Source: Variovorax sp. E3 (lineage in GTDB: Bacteria; Pseudomonadota; Gammaproteobacteria; Burkholderiales; Burkholderiaceae_C). Taken from it: a stretch of DNA of 64,000 bases. The notes below the pieces were generated by a model. That model saw only the letters and a list, made by a program, of their open reading frames with translations. It had not been told where the DNA came from and did no database searches. The stretch covers positions 1-64,000 of the forward strand of contig NZ_MOWM01000019.1 in the NCBI RefSeq assembly GCF_016082275.1, read 5' to 3'. Positions within the stretch are counted from its first letter, which is position 1. Every line of letters starts with the position of its first letter. Shown piece by piece: positions 8,902-17,980 of the stretch. A program made the translations under genes and the position numbers.

Positions 8902-9841
8902 GCAAGTCATCCAGCGCGACATTCAGGACACGCTGTTCGAGCATGTTCAACAACTGGCCAACCGTCCACCGGGTCAGGCTTGGGCGAAGAACAAACCCGC
9001 GATCCCGCTGCTGAGCGTGGGCATCGCGCAGGGCGCGGGCGCCGGGGACTATCGCGTCGCTGTGCGAATCTGTCGTCACGGCTATCGCGTGGAGACGCTC
9101 AATAAGGTGTTCGCGCGCCATCGGGCTGCTGACATGGACCTGCGCTATGTGGGCCGAATTTTCCCCATCGGCGTCGCGCCAATGTGGATCCGCAGCGGCG
9201 ATTCCTCGGTTTCGCATTACCTGACCGGCACAGGCACCATCGGTTGCCCAGTCACCGACCTATCGACTGGGGAGCGCATGTTGCTCTCCAACAACCACGT
9301 CATCGCCCTTGAGAACGACGCGGTGCTTGACGATCCGGTGATCGACCCAGGCGCCGACGATGGCGGCAGGCCCGAAACCAGCACCGTGGCACGCTTTGCC
9401 CGCTGCGTGAAGCTCGATTTCTCCGGCGAGGCCAATGTCGTGGATTGCGCGGTGGCACGCATGACTGCTGGCGTTAGGCTGGCGCCGCCTGATGGCGCAG
9501 GCTTCGTCTATAACCCCAGCCTTCCGCCCGCGCTGGCCTCAAGGAACTCACTGATGCGAAAGATTGGGCGTTCCACAGGTCTGACGAGCGGCAGGGTAAC
9601 GGCCATCGAAGTCAGCGACTTTTTTGTGGACTACCAAAATGGTCCTGCTGCTTTCAAAGGACAGATAGAGGTCACCGGCATTTCAGGCGCATTCGCGGCG
9701 CACGGCGACAGCGGATCCCTGGTGGTCAATGAGCGCGGCGCCGCGGTGGGGCTGCTGTTTGCGGTCAGCGAGACCGGCGTTGCCTACGTCAATCCGATCA
9801 TGCCGGTGCTCCAGCAGCTCGGTGTTGCATTGTCGAGTTGA
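8873..9841 (+). CDS. Trypsin-like serine protease
   Basis: A 322-aa protein with a chymotrypsin-fold triad: His142 in LLSNNHVI, Asp191 in NVVDCAVA and Ser280 in HGDSGSLVV. The segment ISGAFAAHGDSGSLV is typical of bacterial S1/S64-like proteases. No signal peptide is present and the first 40 residues are helical and basic, so cytoplasmic action is likely. The gene overlaps the frame-corrected end of the exported-protein gene by four bases, making it the last gene of the kinase module. Trypsin-like domains are known effectors in bacterial NTP-dependent conflict systems. Its substrate and its link to the upstream kinase are unknown. Confidence 0.85.
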   Translation: MKLNAARKAKQVIQRDIQDTLFEHVQQLANRPPGQAWAKNKPAIPLLSVGIAQGAGAGDYRVAVRICRHGYRVETLNKVFARHRAADMDLRYVGRIFPIGVAPMWIRSGDSSVSHYLTGTGTIGCPVTDLSTGERMLLSNNHVIALENDAVLDDPVIDPGADDGGRPETSTVARFARCVKLDFSGEANVVDCAVARMTAGVRLAPPDGAGFVYNPSLPPALASRNSLMRKIGRSTGLTSGRVTAIEVSDFFVDYQNGPAAFKGQIEVTGISGAFAAHGDSGSLVVNERGAAVGLLFAVSETGVAYVNPIMPVLQQLGVALSS

Positions 9842-10300
9842 CGAGCCTCCGCCCAGTAATTCGCCACCGTATCCGCTGCATGCCAACATGCCCGCCTCGT
9901 CTTCGGCTGTCAAGGTGACCTGATGCATTTGCTACGCCTACAGCAGATCGAGGCGCTTCAAGAAATCAGTGCAATTTGGCAAGAGCAAGGCGGGCGAAGT
10001 TCTTGGTCGCATCAAAGAGGCAATGGCAGTTAGGTGCGCCCGCTGTTCCGTTCTAAGTAGCCGCGGCGGGCAATTCTGCTGATTCCTTTCTAACAAAGAA
10101 GCCGCTTCAGACCACGGCAAGGCTGCGAAACTTATCAACCTAGTGGCAGCCAAACCTCAGTCTGAAGAGCGCCGCACCGACGCACTCGTTCCCGACTTCG
10201 ACAGCATAGCGAACCGACTCCGCTTGCACGAGACTCCGGGCGTTTATGCAAAGTCAGGCCGTCGCGTCCGCCGTCTAGGACAAGGTGGCTGAGCTTTGGG
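9842..10300. other. 459-base gap between convergent genes
   Basis: No gene could be supported. A short frame ending near 10288 reads LVAAKPQSEERRTDAL but is interrupted and has no ribosome site. The stretch lies between the 3' ends of the protease gene and a minus-strand metallopeptidase frame and may hold decayed coding sequence. Confidence 0.35.
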
Positions 10301-10992
10301 CTATTGCGGGTGCGCCAACTCTTCGGCGATTGGGAAGGCAAGCTTTAACTCATCCCAAAATGAAGCGCTAGAAATAGTCTTGTACTTCATGAAATATTGC
10401 CGATACCCAAGATCAAAAGAAGAAGACATTGCCCTGCTCTCGACATTCTTGAAATAAGCTTCAAGATCCTCTTGGTAAATTTCAGCGCCTCTTGCTCTAG
10501 TAAGATTTTCGCAAACCTTTAATGCCAAAGTCTCGTGAAAGGACCGGTAAATCTGATTGTCTCCATCAAATGCGCAATATGCACGCACCTGCGCTGTCAA
10601 GCCATCTTGAAATTTAAACATTGCCGTCGCGTGTGTAATTTCGTGGCATAAAAGAATTCTAGCCAGGCTTTTCCCGGAAATACCGATTTCCTTTGCCTCA
10701 GCTGCTAAAGCCGATAGATTGGTGAAAATTGCTGGAGGGGACGGAGCGAAGTAACATGCCTCAGCCTTGCTATCGACCCTCGACGCGCCGCTGCCGTTCT
10801 GGCAAATTGCGTATCCCTTTGCGCAAATTACGTTTTAGTCGATAAAAACGAGTCGACGTATATTCGAATCCGAAGTTGTTGTTCCAAAAGTCCTTTTGGA
10901 ACTCGTAGATCATTCACGAGAATGTCGAATACGATTTCAGAGTATGGGCCCAAATTATCTCGCGCTACATCGAGATATTCATCTGCAGTCAT
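10301..10992 (-). pseudogene. Small HExxH (zinc metallopeptidase-like) protein split by a frame break
   Basis: From the ATG at 10992 a frame reads MTADEYLDVARDNLG and stops after 54 codons (TAA at 10828-10830). Directly there a second frame opens (NVICAKGYAICQNGSG) and runs to 10301. It contains LLCHEITHATAMF, an HExxH zinc motif whose His and Glu would be catalytic. The frames join if the AAAA run near 10831-10834 had one more A, giving about 230 aa. The ATG-started part after the motif is only 106 aa and lacks the active site. So this is either a decayed peptidase or a base-call error. GGGGGG upstream of the ATG may serve as ribosome site. Confidence 0.55.
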
Positions 10993-11338
10993 AGCTATCG
11001 CCCCCCTAAATTTTAAAGGATAGGATCATTGCGCGCGCTTGGGCGATCCGACCTTGTTGGGCCGAAGCGTATTTGCATTTTCGAAGTAATCGCTCGCGAG
11101 AGGCATGAAATTTCGTCTTCCTTGGTCCAGATCCGCAGGAAGAGTTCTGGCCGTACAGAGCGCCGCATCGCTTGCGTCTAATTTTGAAGCTTCGAATACC
11201 CAAAACTAGGGTTGACACGAGTTCGCCGACATGGTTGAAAGTTTTATCCAATCGCGATCTTGTGAAAAAATGTTTCCAAGGACCTGCTGCATTTGGGTCA
11301 CGCAGCTGTATATTTGCAGCATTATTCGAGGAGACAAC
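10993..11338. other. 346-base divergent intergenic region
   Basis: It separates the minus-strand HExxH gene from the plus-strand methyltransferase operon and should hold both promoters. A TTGACA hexamer occurs at 11212-11217, but no good -10 partner follows at 16-18 bases. No repeat or RNA gene was seen. A frame open from 11231 is in phase with the methyltransferase but lacks a ribosome site. Confidence 0.4.
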
Positions 11339-12172
11339 GTGCCCCGTAGAAAGCCCTGGTTAGACGATTTGAGGCGTCGCCTCGTTGTAAATCCCATCCT
11401 AAACGACCCCCGAAGCAAAGGCGGCTCTCTTTTGGGGAAGAGTTTTGATTGGGTCTATCAGCACGTTATCAAAGGCGGGCAAGCAGAATTCAACGAACAC
11501 CTTGGGACTTTCTCTCCGAGAGATCGTGCGATGCTGTACGCGTACATTAATCAAAAAGGCCACGTCGATGAATTGATCCACGCCTTCACGAAGTTCGCTC
11601 CGAACTTGGACATGGTGCATGGCGCTACGATCGTTGATATCGGATGTGGACCTTTCACCGCCGGACTCGCTTTGGCAAACGTCGTGGGAAACGGAGCGGC
11701 TTTCCGGTATTTCGGTGTTGATCGCGCAGCTTCAATGTGTGAATTCGGGTCGGAGCTTGCTCAAGAAGTGAGAGCGTTGGGCGAGATGAACTTGAAGACG
11801 CAAGTCAGCTTTCACGGGTCGGTGGATGAGATCGATTTCGGCGCGCGGCGCGCAGGGGAGGTCACTGTTTTTGTGCTTTCCTATCTTCTCGCGAGCTCGT
11901 CGCTGGATGTCGAGGCCCTTGTGAACGAAATTTCTGCTGCTCGCGAGCGAATTGGCTGGGGGCCAGCTGTCATTTTGTACACAAACTCGGCTAAAGACGG
12001 GCCGCGCGCGCAATTTCCCGCGTTCAAAAAGCGATTAGAGGATGCCGGTTTTCCGATGCTTATCGAGGAAGAGGAGCGTTTTGCAGAGGCGGATAAACCA
12101 CGCGACATTCACTACGCTCTTTTTTCCAGGCCAGCAGTGGCAAATTTGCCGATAAGCGAGTTTTTTAAATGA
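11339..12172 (+). CDS. Class I SAM-dependent methyltransferase, first gene of a three-gene operon
   Basis: I take the GTG at 11339 (277 aa) because GAGGAG sits five bases upstream; the ATG at 11231 in the same frame has no such site. SAM-binding motif I is IVDIGCGPFTAG (about residues 98-109), followed by motif II Asp128 in YFGVDRA. The C-terminal half reads as the usual Rossmann strands (VTVFVLSYLLAS, WGPAVILYTNS). No target-recognition domain and no DNA-MTase NPPY/DPPY motif is visible, so the substrate could be RNA, protein or a small molecule. Its TGA overlaps the helicase ATG (ATGA), tying it to the helicase and AlkB-type genes in one transcript. Confidence 0.8.
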   Translation: MPRRKPWLDDLRRRLVVNPILNDPRSKGGSLLGKSFDWVYQHVIKGGQAEFNEHLGTFSPRDRAMLYAYINQKGHVDELIHAFTKFAPNLDMVHGATIVDIGCGPFTAGLALANVVGNGAAFRYFGVDRAASMCEFGSELAQEVRALGEMNLKTQVSFHGSVDEIDFGARRAGEVTVFVLSYLLASSSLDVEALVNEISAARERIGWGPAVILYTNSAKDGPRAQFPAFKKRLEDAGFPMLIEEEERFAEADKPRDIHYALFSRPAVANLPISEFFK

Positions 12173-13272
12173 AATTGCCTACCTTGAGTGAGATCACGGA
12201 AGAACAGTTTGCAGTCGTTGAGTACTCGGTAGACGCTTCGATTTTGGTTGTGGGTCCGCCCGGTGCAGGGAAAACATCGATGGCGATTCTGCGTGCTCGA
12301 CTTCTGATCTCGCCCGAACATCGCCGCAGTGTAGTGATGGTCACACGCAACCGTCTACTCACGTCGGTCGCCGGGCAACTTGCCAAAGAAAACCAAGCGC
12401 TAATCCGGACCGAAACGATGCATTCGCTGGTCGCAGGCGATTACTACCAGCGATTTAACGCATACGTGCCTCAGTCAAGGCCCTTTGAATTCATCTGGGC
12501 GGCGGTACTCGAAAGATATGAAAAGGCTGGTGTGCGGCCTCATCTCGATCATCTCGTGATAGATGAAGGACAAAATTTGCCCATTGAGTTCATTCAATGG
12601 GCAGTACGTTTTGGTGCTAAGGCTGTTTCTCTTTTCGCTGATGAGGATCAAGCGACCTTGGGCCGTGGTTCGAAAGTCGCGGAGTATCACGCGGCCGGCT
12701 TCACGGCCGTTTTACCGCTGTTAATAAATCACCGCAGCACAGCGGAAATCGTGGAGTTCGCCGAACACTTCCATCGAAACAGAGTTATTCCAAGGGCGGC
12801 CGCGAGACGAGGAGGTGGGTTCGACCGCCCATGGCTGATAGAGGCGGCAACTTGGGATGATCTTGCAAACACGGTGGCGTCGAGGTATGCCAATAGAGCA
12901 GAAGCCCTCGGGGTCATCGTCTTTCGCAAGACAGAAGTCACGCATCTTGCTGCGCTCCTAAGGCAGCGCCTTGGTGCGACCCGCGTCGACAGCTATACGA
13001 GCGACGCCGATACCGGGGTCGAACATGCCATTCGCATGCGCGACAACGGCGTTACGGTCATCTGTGGCGAATCCGCGATCGGTTTGGAGTTCGACACGCT
13101 GTACCTGCAGGATCTGTGGCGATCGCTGCCGCCCGCCCAGGAGGTGGACTATCGACGGATGTACATGTTGAGCGCCCGAGCACGCGACAGCCTGGTGTTG
13201 GTGAACGGCCCCGAGACGCTGACCGAGGCACAATTGGCATCACTACCCGCTCCTCCGATACTTGACAGATGA
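12169..13272 (+). CDS. UvrD/Rep-like superfamily 1 helicase (compact)
   Basis: A 367-aa P-loop ATPase with SF1 motifs in order: Walker A GPPGAGKT (29-36), Walker B LVIDEGQNLP (DEGQ 132-135), motif III-like FADEDQATLG (156-165), motif IV-like INHRST (186-191), motif V-like AIGLEFDTLYL and motif VI-like YMLSARARDSLVLV. It is much shorter than UvrD (~720 aa), lacking most of the 1B/2B insertions, so it may be a DNA/RNA translocase or nucleic-acid-sensing ATPase rather than a full helicase. Start and stop both overlap the neighbours by four bases, implying equimolar expression in a complex or pathway with the methyltransferase and dioxygenase. Confidence 0.85.
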   Translation: MKLPTLSEITEEQFAVVEYSVDASILVVGPPGAGKTSMAILRARLLISPEHRRSVVMVTRNRLLTSVAGQLAKENQALIRTETMHSLVAGDYYQRFNAYVPQSRPFEFIWAAVLERYEKAGVRPHLDHLVIDEGQNLPIEFIQWAVRFGAKAVSLFADEDQATLGRGSKVAEYHAAGFTAVLPLLINHRSTAEIVEFAEHFHRNRVIPRAAARRGGGFDRPWLIEAATWDDLANTVASRYANRAEALGVIVFRKTEVTHLAALLRQRLGATRVDSYTSDADTGVEHAIRMRDNGVTVICGESAIGLEFDTLYLQDLWRSLPPAQEVDYRRMYMLSARARDSLVLVNGPETLTEAQLASLPAPPILDR

Positions 13273-15503
13273 ATTCTCCCGCCGGCGGCCAGCTAGACTT
13301 GCTTCGCGCCTCCCCTCCTGAGGCGAGCGATCGACTAGGATTGCCGTTGCTCGTGATCGAACTGGATCACCGAGCTTGGATGCGCTTTCTAAGCGAGGAG
13401 TGGTTGTTTTCGGCGAGTGCGGACGGACTCCTACTGGGGGTTGACCAAGCATGTCAAACATCGTTGCCTGCAGACCGAACAGCCGTGGTTGTGTGGTTCG
13501 ACCCTAGCAAGCTACCTTCGCGCGCTACATGGATCTGGGATGGACAATCTTGGATTAAGGGAAGCGCGCAGGACGTTACAACACCAGGCAAGGTTGTAGC
13601 TTGGGACGGTCCACTGCCGCTCTTCGCTGTTCGGCGATTTAGCGTGCAGACTAACGAGCAACGGGCGCACCTTCTGGCTATGGTTCGGAACTTCGCAGAC
13701 ATGGAGCTGCCAACGCAGCCCCTTGAACTTGCCCTGATAGAGCATATAGAACCGCCCCCTGCGCCAGTTCGCGAGAGTTGCAGCTCTCCCCCCGTTGATT
13801 GGAATGCACGCCGTGGCGCTGCAGCAATGGCACTTTGGGCCGTACCAACGATTGGACCGTGGCTGGATCTCCTATGTGAATGGCTGTCACAGTCTTCGCC
13901 GGCTTTGGCCGCGAAGCGCGTCCAGGCACCTTGGCTCGCAGCATCCCCTTGGTCGGATCAAAGCGCCAATGCGGGCGTCACGTCATCCCCTTTGTGGCAG
14001 GCCATCCTTGAAGAAGTGAGAGCGGCTGAGTTGGTGGCAGGGTGGAAGCCTAGACTGATACTCGAGAAGATCTGCAAGCGAGCGCGAGACGCAGGCGAAA
14101 GCGAAGAGAGGCTGAACCGACTATCTGCCTCAAGTACTGCCCTCCTGCAAGATCGCGGGACGATACAAGAAATTGGATTGAAAGACGATTTGCTCGGCCT
14201 GACACTGCAATTAGTTCTGCTGCGCCCCTCGCCGGACCGGTATGTTGGATGGAAAGAAGACTGGCGTTCGGTTCCTCCAGGAGCGTGGTGGACGGGAGCA
14301 GTTCTCACGGGCTATATGTGCGGATTTCGAATGCTTCCGCTACATCTGCGCGGCAGCCCGCATGCCCGGCGACTGACCGCTCTAAGCACTTGGCCATCAT
14401 CTGACTCGAAGGAGGCAGTACCGTGGGGTTCGCTGCCTCGTGCACCTCTGTCTTGGGGCATCGAGGACGATTTGATTGTCCTGCGATCCGACAGTGTTGT
14501 ACTGAGCGAGCAAAGGTTTAGCAACCGTGGACGTTGGTATCAAGTCGATTTTTCGATTCCGGCGAATCGACGAGAAGCCGAACTGATAGCCCAGAAATTC
14601 TGCCCTGAAAAACTTCGCCCGACTCTGGTCTTCGAAGACGGCGACTTCGACATTCTTGGCGATGGACAAGCAAGTGTTTCACCTGAGCGCCGTGTACTCG
14701 CTGTAAGAGGACGCATTGAGATTGCGGTCCCTGCAGGCGCGAGAATCGTCACTCAACTTGACGTTTCAGCTTTTCAAACCTGGCTGGCCACCGCCTCGCT
14801 CGTTCATCTACTTCCCAAGCCACCTGTAGCGCCCCCGCCGAGCACTATTCCACAGGAGCATGCTGATGCACCTAGGCCCGCAACGACGAAGGATGCAAAA
14901 GTCCGGTCGACGAAGAAGAAAGTCGCAGATGAATTTATCAGAGCCGAGATTCCAGAAGGCCTTCAAATAGTCGCGGATTTCGTTTCCTCTTCTGAAGAGA
15001 GGAACTTGCTTTCGCTGATTGACGATTCGGAGTGGGACACCGGGATGGCTAGGCGTGTCCAGCACTACGGCTGGCGATACGATTACAAGTCAAAAAAGGT
15101 TGATGGGGAAGCGTTTCTTGGACCGCTTCCTGTGTGGGCTGCGGACCTTGGTGAGCGACTCTTCCAAAAAGGCTTGCTAAATGAGCTCCCCGACCAAGTC
15201 ATTGTTAATGAATACGTTGGCGCCCAAGGTATCAATAAGCACATCGATTGTCCGTCGTGCTTTCGCGGACCCGTGATCACTATCAGTCTCAACGAAAGTT
15301 GGGAAATGGTGTTTAGCCGGCGGACTGAGGCAGGCAATGATGAGAAATATAAAGTCTTATTGCCGCGTGGGAGTGCTGCCGTCTTAGATGGAGCGGCCCG
15401 TAGTATTTGGAGCCACGAGATACCGCGCCGGCCCAAGGAGCAAGGCTTGCTGCGAGGGCGCCGGGTCTCTATTACGTTTCGGAAAGTAAACACGCCGACG
15501 TGA
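13269..15503 (+). CDS. Large protein with C-terminal AlkB-like 2-oxoglutarate/Fe(II) dioxygenase
   Basis: 744 aa. Residues ~563-740 form an AlkB-type domain: NEYVGAQGINKHID carries the iron-binding His658 and Asp660, WSHEIPR carries His716, and GRRVSITFR at 730-738 supplies the Arg pair that binds 2-oxoglutarate. The arrangement resembles ALKBH8/ALKBH-type oxygenases, which demethylate or hydroxylate nucleic acids. Residues 1-510 are a large unrecognised region with Trp-rich segments (PPGAWWTGAVLTGYMCGF at 337-354). A Pro/Lys-rich linker (513-558) joins the two. The gene follows the helicase with an ATGA overlap. Pairing a methyltransferase with a demethylase-type oxygenase in one operon is unusual. 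Confidence 0.85.
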   Translation: MNSPAGGQLDLLRASPPEASDRLGLPLLVIELDHRAWMRFLSEEWLFSASADGLLLGVDQACQTSLPADRTAVVVWFDPSKLPSRATWIWDGQSWIKGSAQDVTTPGKVVAWDGPLPLFAVRRFSVQTNEQRAHLLAMVRNFADMELPTQPLELALIEHIEPPPAPVRESCSSPPVDWNARRGAAAMALWAVPTIGPWLDLLCEWLSQSSPALAAKRVQAPWLAASPWSDQSANAGVTSSPLWQAILEEVRAAELVAGWKPRLILEKICKRARDAGESEERLNRLSASSTALLQDRGTIQEIGLKDDLLGLTLQLVLLRPSPDRYVGWKEDWRSVPPGAWWTGAVLTGYMCGFRMLPLHLRGSPHARRLTALSTWPSSDSKEAVPWGSLPRAPLSWGIEDDLIVLRSDSVVLSEQRFSNRGRWYQVDFSIPANRREAELIAQKFCPEKLRPTLVFEDGDFDILGDGQASVSPERRVLAVRGRIEIAVPAGARIVTQLDVSAFQTWLATASLVHLLPKPPVAPPPSTIPQEHADAPRPATTKDAKVRSTKKKVADEFIRAEIPEGLQIVADFVSSSEERNLLSLIDDSEWDTGMARRVQHYGWRYDYKSKKVDGEAFLGPLPVWAADLGERLFQKGLLNELPDQVIVNEYVGAQGINKHIDCPSCFRGPVITISLNESWEMVFSRRTEAGNDEKYKVLLPRGSAAVLDGAARSIWSHEIPRRPKEQGLLRGRRVSITFRKVNTPT

Positions 15504-15529
15504 AGACAAAAAGTTGTTGCTTTCCATGA

Positions 15530-15990
15530 AATCCTCACCTGCGGGAAGGGCGGAGAAGAACTAGGACTGGTTTTACGTCCCAAAGCCAAGACTCGCTGGG
15601 TACTTGATAGCCTCGGATAGCCAAGGTAGATCTTGAGCCGCTTTTCGTTGTACCAGCGGATATGGGAATCACCTTTTTTGATGAACTGCTCGATCGTGGC
15701 GACCCCAGTCCCGAGGGAGAACAATTCCGTTTTTAGCTGTCCGAAAAGCCTTCGGATGCGGCGTTGTCAGGCGAGCACCCCTTGAGGGACATCGAGCGAA
15801 TGAGTTTCGCATCTGCGATGCTCGATAGCCAACAAAGCCAGCGATAGTGCGCGCCGCGTTCAGAGTGGATGACGGGCCGGTCGTTGAAATCGACCACCGT
15901 CTCAATAGCCGCATCCAGCATCGTATTAACGAGTTCAGCGTCTAAATGCATCCCAATGGACCAGCTGATTATCTATGCTCAAGACGACAG
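15530..15990 (-). pseudogene. IS3-family transposase (orfB) 3' remnant, frameshifted
   Basis: Pieces of the DDE integrase core can be followed in several minus-strand frames. They are DAELVNTMLDAAIETV, RPVIHSERGAHYRWL (containing the second Asp region), MSLKGCSPDNAASEGF (around the Glu) and the C-terminal IRWYNEKRLKIYLG. These are hallmarks of IS3-group OrfB. The frame changes at least twice and the N-terminal half is absent, so the element is dead. It lies between two cargo operons and marks an old junction. Confidence 0.75.
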
Positions 15991-16214
15991 TTACTGCACG
16001 GAGATCCTGCACCGTCTGCAGCAGCAACCGAGCGCGAGCGAATAGTAGGGAGCAACCGCGATCAGCGCGCCCTGCGAAGCAACCGTGACGCAGTCCAGCA
16101 GTGTCCACCACGCAGCTGCAGCCGAGCACTAAACGCTTAATCGTAGGCAGAGCATGGGCAAAGTCAACGTTCAACGCCTTCACAGGCCAAAGGCCTTGCC
16201 ACCAAGAGCAGATG

Positions 16215-16235
16215 AATGTACGATTTTCGTACATT
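16215..16235. promoter_or_regulatory. Perfect 9-bp inverted repeat, probable XRE operator
   Basis: AATGTACGA-TTT-TCGTACATT lies 26 bases before the first ATG of the operon that encodes an XRE repressor (16536). GGAG at 16250 is the ribosome site. A perfect dyad in the promoter of an XRE/ImmA operon fits autoregulation, with peptidase cleavage of the repressor as the switch in this family. Confidence 0.65.
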
Positions 16236-16260
16236 TATTGTTTAATTTTGGAGCATCACC

Positions 16261-16539
16261 ATGGCGGACCTTGCCGAACGGATCAAAGAAGCTTTGGACG
16301 CGTTCTGGGATGAGCGCGCGATCCCGTGCGATAGCGGGGAAGCCTCCACCCTTGATGATCTTGTTGGCCCTGTTGAGTCAATGACCGCCGTGGACGTCCT
16401 CGTCACACTCGACACAATCACCGGCCTGAAAATTCCCAACACGGTCATTCAAGCAGGGGGCTACCAAACCAAGGACGAGTTCATCACCAAACTGACCGCC
16501 GCAGTCCTGGATTACGTAGCCTCGAAGCAAACGCCATGA
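16261..16539 (+). CDS. Small acidic protein, possibly carrier-protein-like
   Basis: A 92-aa acidic protein, first in its operon, with a ribosome site GGAG and a palindromic operator upstream. Residues 36-85 (GPVESMTAVDVLVTLDTITG, then LKIPN and a final helix) resemble the acyl-carrier-protein pattern in which a Ser starts helix II (here Ser40) and an 'IP' follows the next helix. The exact DSL motif is not present, so a phosphopantetheine site is doubtful. The ACP resemblance is pattern recognition only. It overlaps the XRE gene by four bases. It might be the antitoxin or sensor subunit of the module. Confidence 0.6.
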   Translation: MADLAERIKEALDAFWDERAIPCDSGEASTLDDLVGPVESMTAVDVLVTLDTITGLKIPNTVIQAGGYQTKDEFITKLTAAVLDYVASKQTP

Positions 16540-16907
16540 GTATTTCGGACGGCGCCGACCTTGAGGACCAGCGTGCACAGCTCGCCCGTAGGCTTAAGGA
16601 GGCTCGTGACTATGTTGGCTTGTCCCAAGAAGAGGTGGCGTCTGTACTTGGAATCTCTCGGCCCGCGGTTGGGAACATCGAAGCCGGCATTCGCAAGGTG
16701 GAGGCGATCGAACTGGACAAGCTCAGCGCTCTCTACGGTCAGTCGGTCAGCTTTCTTCTGACGGGTGAGTTGAAGACCGACGAGAAACGGGTCGCATTTC
16801 TGGCGCGAGCTACGCAAGGGTTGTCGGAGAAGGACATGGACGAACTTGCTCGCTTCGCAACATTCCTGCGAAACGCGCCGAAATCCAAACGGCAAGACCC
16901 GAAATGA
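16536..16907 (+). CDS. XRE-family transcriptional regulator
   Basis: A 123-aa protein with an N-terminal helix-turn-helix (residues ~14-70) containing LSQEEVASVLGISRP and VGNIEAGIRKVEAIEL, followed by a helical tail. This is the Cro/C1 class of DNA-binding proteins. It overlaps both neighbours by four bases and is followed by an ImmA/IrrE peptidase, the classical repressor/anti-repressor pair in which the peptidase cleaves the repressor after a stress signal. The perfect dyad at 16215-16235 is its likely operator. Confidence 0.9.
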   Translation: MSISDGADLEDQRAQLARRLKEARDYVGLSQEEVASVLGISRPAVGNIEAGIRKVEAIELDKLSALYGQSVSFLLTGELKTDEKRVAFLARATQGLSEKDMDELARFATFLRNAPKSKRQDPK

Positions 16908-17980
16908 ACGAGCGCGAAGCCCTCCTCTCAGCTGTGCGACGCGCTTCAGAGATCCTGGATAAGTTTGAGGCGAAAAAGCGAGTTTCGGAAGGCTACACAC
17001 GGGTTGATGCCGAGCTGATCGCCAGTGCTTCGGACGTGGTGGTCCTGTATCGAAAGTTCGACCTGCTTCTTGGGGGATTCCTCCGCGAAGATGGTGCCCC
17101 AGGGATCATCGTAAATTGGGACAGGCCGAGAGGGCTTGTGCACATGACGTGCGCGCACGAACTGGGACACTTCGCGCTAGGACACGAGAGCACGTCCGAT
17201 GTCTCTGTGGATGTTGGCCGGAATGCGGCGATGGTGGAGCAAGAGGCGAACCAGTTTGCATATGCTCTTCTCGCGCCCGCCTGGCTGGTTGCAGCCACGA
17301 TGCGACAAAAAAATTGGTCTCGAAGCCAGCTTCGGCGTCCAGCGATCGTCTATCAACTATCCCTCCGGTTGGGCATCAGTTACAAGGCGATGGTCTGGTC
17401 GTTGGTGCGACTCGGCCATCTTGCGATCGCCGATGCGAACCAAATCGTGAACACACAGCCGATCTCGCTAAAACGTGAAACGCTGGACGGAAGGTCTCCG
17501 AACGAGTCCAAAAAGGACGTTTGGCTTCTCAACTCATCTGACCGAGATCGAATCCTTGAGCCCGCCATGGGTGATCAGTTCATTTTTGAACTCCCAAACC
17601 ACGCAGGTTCTGGACATCTCTGGTCCATTGATGAGGTACAGAGCGAAGGCTTTACCTTGCAGCCCTTTGTTCGAGACGCACGACAAGCGGGGAAGACACC
17701 AAACAGGCCCGTCGTCATCGGAGGTAACGGGAGTCCAATGCGCTACGAACTGATGGCAGAAGCAGCGTCAGTCGGGTCAACTGCAGAAGACATCGAAGAG
17801 GCGCACAGCAAGCTGGTCTCCAAGCGACATTCGCTTGCCGTGCGGGAGTCCACGCCATGGCAGCCAGCGTCGAGCACCACTGATGCGTTCAGCTTGGCCG
17901 CCGAATTCAAAGTATTAAAGGCTGGCTTCCCGCAGCCTGAGCGGGAAAGACGCCTCGCGGAAAGCAGAAGCGATCGATGA
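16904..17980 (+). CDS. ImmA/IrrE-family zinc metallopeptidase
   Basis: 358 aa. The zinc motif HELGH at 85-89 in VHMTCAHELGHFALGH is followed by the third-ligand region VEQEANQFAYALLAP, as in ImmA/IrrE peptidases that cleave XRE repressors. The C-terminal ~170 aa are longer than in minimal ImmA proteins and probably form a sensor domain, as in IrrE. Both ends overlap neighbours by four bases (XRE upstream, papain-like peptidase downstream). The likely role is to cleave the XRE protein and de-repress the operon. What triggers it is not visible. Confidence 0.9.
   Translation: MNEREALLSAVRRASEILDKFEAKKRVSEGYTRVDAELIASASDVVVLYRKFDLLLGGFLREDGAPGIIVNWDRPRGLVHMTCAHELGHFALGHESTSDVSVDVGRNAAMVEQEANQFAYALLAPAWLVAATMRQKNWSRSQLRRPAIVYQLSLRLGISYKAMVWSLVRLGHLAIADANQIVNTQPISLKRETLDGRSPNESKKDVWLLNSSDRDRILEPAMGDQFIFELPNHAGSGHLWSIDEVQSEGFTLQPFVRDARQAGKTPNRPVVIGGNGSPMRYELMAEAASVGSTAEDIEEAHSKLVSKRHSLAVRESTPWQPASSTTDAFSLAAEFKVLKAGFPQPERERRLAESRSDR

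Noticed and set aside
16261..16539. Firm acyl carrier protein call
   Set aside because: The DSL phosphopantetheine motif is not exact (ESM), so it is kept as a resemblance only.
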